Source: an uncultured Eggerthellaceae bacterium | GTDB lineage: Bacteria; Actinomycetota; Coriobacteriia; Coriobacteriales; Eggerthellaceae | Length of the DNA: 21,790 nucleotides | NCBI GenBank assembly: GCA_910585565.1 | Contig: CAJUFC010000082.1 | Coordinates: 1 to 21,790, forward strand | Reading direction: 5' to 3' | Part shown: piece by piece, positions 1 to 5,805 of the stretch | Position numbering within the stretch: the first letter of the stretch is position 1 | How the letters are laid out: each line of letters opens with the position of its first letter | Notes under the pieces: generated by a model | Databases searched by the model: none | What the model saw: only the letters and a program-made list of their open reading frames with translations | What the model was told of the DNA's origin: nothing | Made by a program: the position numbers and the translations under genes

Positions 1-46
1 CCAGCAGCATAGCCAGCACGACGGAGACAAAGCGGGTCCCGGCCAT
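1..46 (-). CDS. N-terminus of an exported or membrane protein, cut by window edge
   Basis: Only the first 15 codons are inside the window. They read MAGTRFVSVVLAMLL: a short basic start followed by a hydrophobic run, which looks like a signal peptide or first membrane segment. A GGAGGG Shine-Dalgarno-like stretch lies 7 bases upstream of the ATG. That stretch also forms one side of a small hairpin (CCGCCC-TCC-GGGCGG, 51-65), which could modulate ribosome access. The gene's function cannot be inferred. The call rests on a good ribosome binding site plus hydrophobic coding; a chance start is possible because so little is visible. Confidence 0.45.
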   Translation of the reverse strand, partial: MAGTRFVSVVLAMLL

Positions 47-151
47 CCAACCGCCCTCCGGGCGGCGGGCGGGCTGAAGCTCCGCCCCTACGCCTTTCGG
101 AACCAGATAGTTAGACACACCCGTGCCTTGCGGAACAAGCGAAGCGCTCTC

Positions 152-288
152 CCCCTCGTCATTCCGAGCAAAGCGAGGAATCTTCCCCGTTGCTAGGGGC
201 GAGCGCCCTCTAGAATGCGAAGCTATCCCCCTCGCAGCGGGGAAGATTCCTCGTCGGGGCTTCGTCCGCTCCTCGGAATGACAAGGGG
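152..288. repeat. Imperfect inverted repeat (REP/MITE-like)
   Basis: Two inverted copies of the same unit face each other. The outer arms 152-168 and 272-288 match at 16 of 17 bases. The inner arms 174-189 and 238-253 are perfectly complementary over 16 bases (core CGAGGAATCTTCCCCG). Between outer and inner blocks the left copy has 5 bases and the right copy 18, so the copies are related but not identical. The centre (190-237) is unrelated sequence. There is no reading frame across the element. It resembles a dispersed intergenic repeat unit, but one window cannot show whether it is repeated elsewhere. Confidence 0.7.
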
Positions 289-378
289 TGTTCATTGGAT
301 GGGGCGCCGGCAGCGCCCCGACCGAGAATGCAGGATAAGGATATCCCATGGCAATTCCCTTCCCTTTCGTGGCTCCTC

Positions 379-407
379 TGGAAAGGGCCTCCGCGGGAAG
401 GTACAAT
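379..407 (+). promoter_or_regulatory. Predicted promoter of the candidate small RNA
   Basis: TGGAAA at 379-384 (4 of 6 matches to the -35 consensus) and TACAAT at 402-407 (5 of 6 matches to the -10) are separated by 17 bases. The -10 lies inside an 8-base inverted repeat, CCTCCGCG at 388-395 and CGCGGAGG at 414-421, which could be an operator or part of an RNA fold. Predicted transcription start is near 414. Confidence 0.45.
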
Positions 408-413
408 GATGCG

Positions 414-500
414 CGCGGAGGACCCTCGCCAGAGGGGCCGAAGCTCACAAGGTGCGTGACCCTATGCCGCCAAGCTAGGGGGTCGCGCGCCTTTCTTTTT
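414..500 (+). ncRNA. Candidate small RNA of about 85-90 nt
   Basis: A predicted promoter is followed about 90 bases later by a strong intrinsic terminator, with no usable reading frame between them. The product would have two hairpins. The first pairs CCCTC (423-427) with GAGGG (432-436), extended by GG/CC at 420-421 and 438-439. The second is the terminator stem. I see no match to the SRP RNA tip, a T-box, FMN, TPP or cobalamin riboswitch core. No plus-strand gene follows within 2.8 kb, so it is more likely a free-standing small RNA than a leader. Function unknown; the RNA itself is inferred from promoter and terminator signals only. Confidence 0.4.
451..500 (+). terminator. Intrinsic terminator, plus strand
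   Basis: Positions 451-462 pair with 480-491 in a 12-base-pair stem with two G-U pairs, immediately followed by TTTCTTTTT at 492-500. This is a textbook rho-independent terminator for rightward transcription. A second small hairpin (GTCTAC-GTTC-GTAGAC, 503-518) follows it. Confidence 0.8.
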
Positions 501-548
501 GCGTCTACGTTCGTAGACACCTTGTATCTTTATATGGGATGCTCCAGG

Positions 549-583
549 AAAAAAGTTGGCGCATCCCGCAACGGGGACGCGCC
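549..583 (-). terminator. Intrinsic terminator, minus strand
   Basis: On the minus strand, GGCGC (583-579) pairs with GCGCC (562-558) and CCCCG (576-572) with CGGGA (568-564) around a 3-base loop, with a short internal loop between the two helices. AAC and then six T residues follow (554-549). This ends leftward transcription less than 50 bases from the terminator of the rightward small RNA, so a minus-strand transcript is expected upstream (higher coordinates). No protein gene immediately upstream accounts for it. Confidence 0.7.
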
Positions 584-615
584 ATTAACTGCAAAAGCGC
601 CTTCCCGGTTGCTTC

Positions 616-731
616 TTGACTAGAGAAGGCAACGTGATGCCCAAAAAGAGTTTGGTGCAAGTGGGTAAGCGCTTGTTGCCAAGCGAATCCAAACCCTTTT
701 CGGGAGCTATTCAATTACCTTCTCTAGTCAA
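616..731. other. Long rod-like hairpin, RNA gene or MITE candidate
   Basis: Arms 616-629 and 718-731 are perfectly complementary over 14 bases. A large asymmetric internal loop follows (630-639 against 705-717). A second helix pairs 640-655 with 689-704 (14 of 16 positions paired). The apex has a 5-base-pair hairpin, CGCTT (670-674) with AAGCG (681-685). The result is one unbranched rod with a central bubble. No reading frame of substance crosses it. On the minus strand the 549-583 terminator lies 33 bases downstream, so a structured minus-strand RNA of about 180 nt is possible. A miniature mobile element is the alternative. Confidence 0.5.
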
Positions 732-1145
732 CACCCTATACTACATGATTCCTCAACCATCGTCACCAGAATGCCAACGCACGCACCTCCAGACACGGAA
801 TCTCCATTCAGCTCCCTACCAGATACGGACAGGCGATCGTGGCGAGATATGAACAATCGTGACGACCGCCCCGCAGGCGCCGTACGAGCTGAAGCTCCCC
901 ATCTATACCCTAGCGAGCCATAAACTCCATCGAAATGACGCCGAAACCAAACAGGAAGGACGTATAAGACGCGTCGGAAGCATGTGCGGATCTTGTCCGC
1001 GACGCCTGCAGAATCGGTTCGATTCGACTAAGGGTGCTGCGAGCAGGTCTGTCACATAACTGTTAGGCGGCATCTGTATCATGGCGGACAAGCGTCAGCC
1101 AGGCACCTTGACACGCATCATGGCTATGCCGGATCCCAGCTCCGT
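732..1145. other. Intergenic stretch with no supported gene
   Basis: No reading frame here has both a ribosome binding site and plausible protein composition. The only structure I can point to is a bulged stem: GCGTC (971-975) with GACGC (1001-1005) and GCGGA (986-990) with TCCGC (996-1000), without a T-run on either strand. GAATC-GGTTC-GATTC (1011-1025) looks superficially like a tRNA T-arm, but the rest of a tRNA is absent. Confidence 0.5.
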
Positions 1146-1316
1146 CTAGTTCCGGCGGCAATCGGGCCGCTGGGTATCGCTGGGAGTCTGGGGGTGACTG
1201 CTATGAGGAAACGGGTTTTCGCTCTTCTTGTCGCCATCGTCCTTCTGGATGGCATAAGAAAAGCCCGCAAGCACCATACCGGGAACTAACAGGCTTTTGA
1301 TAAGCCAGGTTGGCAT
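1146..1316 (-). CDS. Possible 56-residue single-span membrane protein
   Basis: The frame from ATG at 1316 encodes one hydrophobic segment at residues 5-23 (LIKSLLVPGMVLAGFSYAI). A charged stretch (QKDDGDKKSE) and a Ser/Pro-rich tail follow. It sits downstream of sufB on the same strand, behind its own predicted promoter. Against it, no clear Shine-Dalgarno sequence precedes the ATG, and the start codon lies inside a strong hairpin (1305-1337). The overlapping plus strand also has a short hydrophobic frame, so the hydrophobicity may be accidental. I do not recognise a family. Confidence 0.3.
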   Translation of the reverse strand: MPTWLIKSLLVPGMVLAGFSYAIQKDDGDKKSENPFPHSSHPQTPSDTQRPDCRRN

Positions 1317-1344
1317 GTAGAAGGCATGCCGGCCTGGTCGTTTG

Positions 1345-1373
1345 ATTATACATCCCGAGCAGCCCGGCCGCAA
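1345..1373 (-). promoter_or_regulatory. Predicted minus-strand promoter with 5' hairpin downstream
   Basis: On the minus strand, TTGCGG (1373-1368) and TATAAT (1350-1345) are 17 bases apart, giving a predicted start near 1338. Directly at that start lies a 13-base-pair stem pairing 1305-1317 with 1325-1337 (two G-U pairs, 7-base loop). The transcript would therefore begin with a hairpin at its extreme 5' end. Confidence 0.5.
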
Positions 1374-1377
1374 GGCT

Positions 1378-1402
1378 GGAAGGCTGCATTGGGCAGCCTT
1401 CC
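1378..1402. other. Perfect stem-loop downstream of sufB
   Basis: GGAAGGCTGC (1378-1387) and GCAGCCTTCC (1393-1402) form a perfect 10-base-pair stem with a 5-base loop, 33 bases after the sufB stop codon. In the sufB direction no T-run follows, so it is not a textbook intrinsic terminator. It may stabilise the 3' end or act with a termination factor. Confidence 0.55.
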
Positions 1403-1434
1403 AAAAGCTGCGGGCGCAAACGCATGGTGGCGCT

Positions 1435-2364
1435 TTAGTTCAGGAAGTCGTTCAGAATCTCTTGCTCGGCTTCTTCTTCGGTGAGGCCCAGCGTCTCCAG
1501 CTTCACGATCTGATCTCCGGCGATCTTGCCGATGGCAGCCTCGTGGACGAGCATGGCGTCTTCGCTGGCAGCCTCGATGCCGGGGATGGCCTTCACCTTG
1601 GCGTTGCCCATGATGATGGCGTCGCACTGCACGTGCCCGCGGCACGCCGTCTCGCCGATGACAAGCGGATTGAACACCTGGATGGAGTCGTCCTTGGCCA
1701 CCGAGCGCGATATCACCTGCACCGACGAGCCTTCGCCGGTGAGCTGCACCTTCATGTTGGACTCGGCCGTCTGTCTGCCGTGCGTCATCAGCTTCTCGGT
1801 GAGCACAAGCCGCGCGTCCGGCCCCAGCGTGGCGTCCGTGTCGCGGATGGTGGACGTCACGCCGCCCAGCTGGGTGAGCTCCATCTCGCACACCGCACCC
1901 TCGTCCATGATCACGTTCGTGGTGGGGTTCAGGATGCGCTCGCCCGCGCCGTCGCCTTCGCCGTAGTGCTTCTCGACGTAGACCACCTTGCTGCGCGCCC
2001 CGCAGTAGAACGTATGGATGCCGTCGTGCTCGGCGGCCGCGTGCCCGTCGTTGTGGATGCCGCAGCCGGCGATGATGCGCACGTCGGCGTCCTCGCCGAT
2101 ATAGAAGGTGTTGTACACCACGTCTTTCAGCCCCGCCTGCGTGACGATGACGGGGATGAACACCGTCTCGCCCTTCGTGCCGGGCGCGATGCGTATGTCG
2201 ATGCCGGGCTCGCCGGTCTTGGTGGCTATCTCGATGTTCGCCGAGGAATTCCGCTCTACCAGCTCGCCGTCGCGGCGGATGTTGAACGCGCCTTTCGGCA
2301 TCCCGTGCAGACCGGCTATCTGCGACAGCAGATCGAGCTCGGCTTGGGTCAGCTCTTCAGCCAT
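1435..2364 (-). CDS. sufB: SufB/SufD-family Fe-S scaffold protein, short form
   Basis: Core scaffold subunit on which an iron-sulfur cluster is assembled, working with the SufC ATPase in the cytoplasm. At 309 residues it is much shorter than classical SufB (about 470) or SufD (about 420) and consists essentially of the SufBD beta-helix core plus the C-terminal helices that bind SufC. Cys247 in HVQCDAIIMG and Glu275 in VHEAAIGK align by eye with the Cys and Glu that are essential in E. coli SufB, so this looks like a functional SufB-type scaffold and not a SufD. Other cysteines are at 101, 121, 159 and 241. The ATG has AGGAGA 8 bases upstream and starts 12 bases after sufC, so the two are cotranscribed. 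No SufD, SufS, SufU or SufE lies beside it, matching the minimal two-gene SufCB arrangement known from archaea and some anaerobes. Confidence 0.93.
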   Translation of the reverse strand: MAEELTQAELDLLSQIAGLHGMPKGAFNIRRDGELVERNSSANIEIATKTGEPGIDIRIAPGTKGETVFIPVIVTQAGLKDVVYNTFYIGEDADVRIIAGCGIHNDGHAAAEHDGIHTFYCGARSKVVYVEKHYGEGDGAGERILNPTTNVIMDEGAVCEMELTQLGGVTSTIRDTDATLGPDARLVLTEKLMTHGRQTAESNMKVQLTGEGSSVQVISRSVAKDDSIQVFNPLVIGETACRGHVQCDAIIMGNAKVKAIPGIEAASEDAMLVHEAAIGKIAGDQIVKLETLGLTEEEAEQEILNDFLN

Positions 2365-2376
2365 GGATATCGTCTC

Positions 2377-3171
2377 CTAGCAGGTCGTGGGTATCTCGGT
2401 CAGATGCAGCTCGGGCGGCTCGGTGAAGGGGCAGCCGTCTATGTCGCGCGCCGAAAGCGCCAGGCGCGGCATCATCTCGGCCGGCGCGCCCACGTCGGCC
2501 ACCTGGCCTCCGCGCAGAAGCACGATCTCGTCAGCCAGCTGGATGATGCGCTCCTGGTGCGAGATGATGACGATGGAGCGCCCGTCGCGCGCCTCGTGTA
2601 TGTCGCGGAACGTCTCGGTCAGGCGATCGAAGCTCCACAGATCGATGCCAGCCTCAGGCTCGTCGTAGATGGCGAGCTTGGGGTCGCGCGCCAGGATGGT
2701 GGCGATCTCGATGCGCTTCACCTCGCCGCCCGAGAGCGACTTGTCCACCTCGCGCGTCAGGTAGTTGGCCGAGCACAGGCCCACGCGACGCAGGTACTCG
2801 TTGCACGCAAGCATCGGCAGCTTGCGCCCCGCAGCCAAGTCCAGCAGCTTTTTCACGGTCATGCCCTTGAAGCGGGCAGGCTGCTGGAAGGCGTAACCGA
2901 TGCCGAGGCGCGCCCGCTCGGTGATGCCTGCCTGCGTGATGTCGACGCCATCGAACAGGATGGTGCCGCTCGTAGGCCGCTCGATGCCCATGATCAGCTT
3001 TGCCAAGGTGGACTTGCCGCCACCATTCGGACCCGTGATGACGGTGAAGCGGTCGTCGGGAATGGTCAGCGACAGCCCGTCGATGATGCGCTTCGTCGTA
3101 GCCGCGCCCGAAGGCGCATCGGCACCTCCCGGCACCTCCACCTCGAACACGAGGTTCTTCAACTCAAGCAT
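2377..3171 (-). CDS. sufC: SufC, ABC ATPase of Fe-S cluster assembly
   Basis: Soluble ABC-type ATPase that drives conformational change in the SufB scaffold. In the 264-residue product, Walker A is GPNGGGKST at 47-55 (Lys53), the Q-loop is around 96-97, the signature LSGGE is at 146-150, Walker B is LAIYDEPEAGID at 166-177 (catalytic Glu171), and the switch His is 205 (ISHQ). The DEPEAGID form differs from the usual SufC DEIDSGLD. The frame stays open further upstream, but I place the start at ATG 3171. It has a GGGAG ribosome site 4 bases upstream, and the next upstream ATG (3198) would lie inside the predicted -10 element. It is the first gene of the sufCB unit, divergent from the histidine kinase. 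Confidence 0.95.
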   Translation of the reverse strand: MLELKNLVFEVEVPGGADAPSGAATTKRIIDGLSLTIPDDRFTVITGPNGGGKSTLAKLIMGIERPTSGTILFDGVDITQAGITERARLGIGYAFQQPARFKGMTVKKLLDLAAGRKLPMLACNEYLRRVGLCSANYLTREVDKSLSGGEVKRIEIATILARDPKLAIYDEPEAGIDLWSFDRLTETFRDIHEARDGRSIVIISHQERIIQLADEIVLLRGGQVADVGAPAEMMPRLALSARDIDGCPFTEPPELHLTEIPTTC

Positions 3172-3196
3172 AGGACTCCCTTTCCTTTTTGCGCTC

Positions 3197-3224
3197 ATTG
3201 TACTGGGTTGGCACCCCTTTGCAA
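3197..3224 (-). promoter_or_regulatory. Predicted sufC promoter
   Basis: On the minus strand, TTGCAA (3224-3219) and TACAAT (3202-3197) are separated by 16 bases, with a predicted start near 3190 and a short leader of about 19 bases before the sufC ATG. I see no clear operator palindrome for an IscR- or SufR-like regulator. Confidence 0.6.
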
Positions 3225-3292
3225 GCGCCAAAGCGTGCTCAGGCACGCACGCGCGCTTGCCTGCGCTGCCCGCCAGCCATCTGTTGACCCCC

Positions 3293-3320
3293 TTCAATTC
3301 CAGGAGCAAACCGGTATTAT
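3293..3320 (+). promoter_or_regulatory. Predicted histidine kinase promoter
   Basis: TTCAAT (3293-3298) and TATTAT (3315-3320) are separated by 16 bases, 32 bases before the kinase start codon. A better -35 match, TTGACC (3284-3289), is too far away (25 bases). The promoter is divergent from the sufC promoter within the 180-base intergenic region. Confidence 0.45.
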
Positions 3321-3351
3321 TTGTCCCGTACGGAAAAGGATAAGGAATCGC

Positions 3352-5718
3352 ATGAACCAGCTATTTCAGGCCTGCAAAGCCTTGTTCGACAAGAATCCGC
3401 GAGCAACCGGCGTCGCTCGCGTGCTGCTCGATGACGACGGACATCCCGTCGATTTCGCCTATGAATACCTCAACGAGGCAATGGCTGCCTTCACGGCATC
3501 TACCGTCGATGAGCTTTTGGGAATCCATGCATATAAAGAATGGGGCGACGAGGACCCGAACTGGCTGTCGCACTTCTATGAGGCCGCATTCGAAGGAAAG
3601 TGCAGCGAGTTCGAGGCAGCCTCCATCATGCTGGAACGGTTTTTGCGCGGAGAAGTCACCCCTATCAAGGAAGGCTACTGCCTGTTCACCATCCAGGATG
3701 TCACCAGCTGGGGCGACCACGAGCCCTACATCGAAGACGACATGGCCGTGGGCCTGTTCTTCTTCGACACGCGCACATCGAACCTGATGCTCACCTCCGC
3801 CATCTGCGAGCGATACGATTTCGATAGAAACTACCTTTCGGCCACCTCGTTCATCGAGGCTCTGTTTGGTCCTGAAGCGGCAGCGACAACCGAGCTGAAG
3901 GCCGACCGAATCGGCACCGCCGGCAAGGAGATCATCTTCGAAGGGCGCTCTGTTGACGGGCGATGGCTCCGGCTCACCGCCCGTCACCCCGAGCAGCCCG
4001 AGCGGTTCGTGCTCTGCCTCATCGAGGATCTGACGCGCGCCCACGAGGCCGAGGAGCGCAGCCGTCACCACATGAGCGTCATCGAAAGCCTCACGCGGGA
4101 GAACTTCGCGCTGTTCATCATCGATCTCGAGAACAATGCCGTTGAGGCCTATCGCCAGTCAAGCGACCAAGTCGCCTCCGACTTCATCTATTCCCTGGTC
4201 GACGAGAGTCTCGAAGGCGCTCGCGAGGCCTACCTGAACGGCCTTATCTCTGTAGGGGATCGTGCCATGGTGGACAGCCTGCTCAACCGCCGCTCCATCG
4301 AGGCGTTCCTCGACTCCAGCGAAGAGGAGATTTCCTCCATCTATCGCCGGCGCATCGAAGACAAGGAGCAGTTCGTGGAGATGCGGCTTATCCGGCTTCC
4401 CGGCCAAAGCCGCACCGCCGTGCTTGCCCTGCGCAGCATCCATGACGAGATGCGCGAGCAACTGCGCCAAAAGCAGGCGCTCCAAGAGGCGCTGGAGCTG
4501 GCACGCCATGCCAGCACGGCAAAGTCCACGTTCCTCACGAACATGTCGCACGACTTCCGCACGCCCATGAACGCCATCGTCGGGTTCACTGACCTGGCGC
4601 TCGAGGAGGAAAGCGACCCGGCCCGCATGCGCGATTGCCTCACGAAGATACGCAAGTCGAGCACGCACCTGCTGCGTCTCATCAATGACGTGTTGGATGT
4701 GAGCCGCATCGAAAACGGCGTCGTCGAAGCGACAGAGGAGGAGTTCGACCTGCACGAGCTGGCATCGGACATGCGAGAGATCTTCTCCGAAGACGCCCAA
4801 AAGCGCTCGCTGCGCTTCACCGTCGACACATCCCAGCTCAAGCGCAGCCGCATCGCAGCTGACCGCCAGCATCTCGGGCAGATCATGATCAACCTCATCG
4901 GCAATGCGTTCAAGTTCACCGAGCCAGGCGGCATGGTGGAAGTGACCATCGCAGAGTACGACAGCACACAGGCAGACCACGGCGCCCACGTGCCACAAGG
5001 CTACGGCCGATTCGACTTCACCGTGCGCGACACTGGCTGCGGCATGCTGCCCTCCTATCTCGACAAGCTATTCGTCCCCTTCGAGCGCGATGGCCTCGGC
5101 AAGGCGAACCCGAAAGAGGGAACGGGACTGGGCATGCCCATCACCAAGAACCTGGTCGAGCTTTTGGGCGGCACCATCGAAGTGGAGAGCGCCGTCGGCG
5201 AAGGCAGCACGTTCGTCATCTCGCTCCCCCTCAAGTTCGTGGAGCCCAGCTCCGCAGGCGAAGCCCCTGCCGCCGATGCGGATGCGGCCGACCCCTCGCC
5301 TCGGACAGCTGGGGCTGCCGCTGAGCGCGCGAGCCTCGCAGGACGGCGCGTGCTGGTGGTGGACGACGACGAGCTCTCGCGCGAGATCATGATCGCCATC
5401 CTGAGCGCCGAGGGGCTTGAGGTGAACGTGGCCTATGACGGCGCCGATGCGGTGGAGCAGCTCAACGGCGCCGAGGCCGAACGCTACGACGCCGTGCTCA
5501 TGGACATGCGCATGCCGCGCATGAACGGCGACGAGGCTGCCAGCGTCATCCTTGCATCAGAGCGCGAAGACCTGCGACGCCTCCCCATCATCGCCCTCAC
5601 GGCCGATGCCTTCGAGGAAGGCCGGCGGCGCAGCCGCGAAGCGGGCATGGTGGCGCACATCGCCAAGCCGTTCAAGCGCGCAGAGCTCCTCGACACCCTC
5701 GCCGAACACATGCGCTAG
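3352..5718 (+). CDS. Soluble hybrid sensor histidine kinase with receiver domain
   Basis: A 788-residue protein with no signal peptide or membrane segment, so probably cytoplasmic. The N-terminal half (about 1-380) holds PAS-like sensing regions: a first PAS around 10-130, a second around 130-250 and a third PAS-like fold around 255-375. A short coiled linker leads to the HisKA domain with the phospho-acceptor His400 in NMSHDFRTPMNA. The ATPase domain shows the N-box (Asn514/Asn518 in NLIGNAFKFT), the G1 box with Asp560 (DTGCGM) and the G2 box GTGLGMPI. After an Ala-rich linker comes a receiver domain with acidic residues Asp671-673, phospho-acceptor Asp718 (VLMDMRMPRMNG) and the conserved Lys in AKPF. 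There is no HPt or output domain, so a separate partner must exist elsewhere; no response regulator is adjacent. ATG 3352 has AAGGA 6 bases upstream. The frame is open much further upstream across the suf genes, but only as antisense. Confidence 0.93.
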   Translation: MNQLFQACKALFDKNPRATGVARVLLDDDGHPVDFAYEYLNEAMAAFTASTVDELLGIHAYKEWGDEDPNWLSHFYEAAFEGKCSEFEAASIMLERFLRGEVTPIKEGYCLFTIQDVTSWGDHEPYIEDDMAVGLFFFDTRTSNLMLTSAICERYDFDRNYLSATSFIEALFGPEAAATTELKADRIGTAGKEIIFEGRSVDGRWLRLTARHPEQPERFVLCLIEDLTRAHEAEERSRHHMSVIESLTRENFALFIIDLENNAVEAYRQSSDQVASDFIYSLVDESLEGAREAYLNGLISVGDRAMVDSLLNRRSIEAFLDSSEEEISSIYRRRIEDKEQFVEMRLIRLPGQSRTAVLALRSIHDEMREQLRQKQALQEALELARHASTAKSTFLTNMSHDFRTPMNAIVGFTDLALEEESDPARMRDCLTKIRKSSTHLLRLINDVLDVSRIENGVVEATEEEFDLHELASDMREIFSEDAQKRSLRFTVDTSQLKRSRIAADRQHLGQIMINLIGNAFKFTEPGGMVEVTIAEYDSTQADHGAHVPQGYGRFDFTVRDTGCGMLPSYLDKLFVPFERDGLGKANPKEGTGLGMPITKNLVELLGGTIEVESAVGEGSTFVISLPLKFVEPSSAGEAPAADADAADPSPRTAGAAAERASLAGRRVLVVDDDELSREIMIAILSAEGLEVNVAYDGADAVEQLNGAEAERYDAVLMDMRMPRMNGDEAASVILASEREDLRRLPIIALTADAFEEGRRRSREAGMVAHIAKPFKRAELLDTLAEHMR

Positions 5719-5733
5719 GCGCTCGGCACCAGG

Positions 5734-5764
5734 CGCTCGACGTTCGGCATTAAGTCGTCGAGCG
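5734..5764. terminator. Stem-loop between convergent kinase and smc genes
   Basis: CGCTCGACG (5734-5742) and CGTCGAGCG (5756-5764) form a perfect 9-base-pair stem with a 13-base loop, between the kinase stop codon and the convergent smc stop codon. No T-run follows on either strand, so it is at best a weak or factor-dependent bidirectional terminator. Confidence 0.4.
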
Positions 5765-5805
5765 AACACGTGGCGCTTGGGCGGCCAGCCTACAGCGCAA
5801 TGCGC

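Noticed and set aside
505..714. A 69-codon minus-strand frame across the rod hairpin and terminator
   Set aside because: No ribosome site or protein-like composition, and it runs through a terminator and a long hairpin, which explain the sequence better.
1008..1035. tRNA-like T-arm (GGTTCGATTC) suggesting a tRNA or attachment site
   Set aside because: No acceptor, D or anticodon arms fit around it, and no integrase or duplicated flank is visible.
3172..3309. Upstream extension of SufC by 46 codons
   Set aside because: The extension overlaps the predicted promoter and the ribosome binding site, and it is not part of the ABC fold.
1342..3351. Plus-strand frame open across the suf genes, continuous with the kinase frame
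   Set aside because: It is antisense to the clear sufB and sufC reading frames; long open antisense frames are expected in GC-rich DNA. The kinase begins at ATG 3352 with a ribosome site and promoter.
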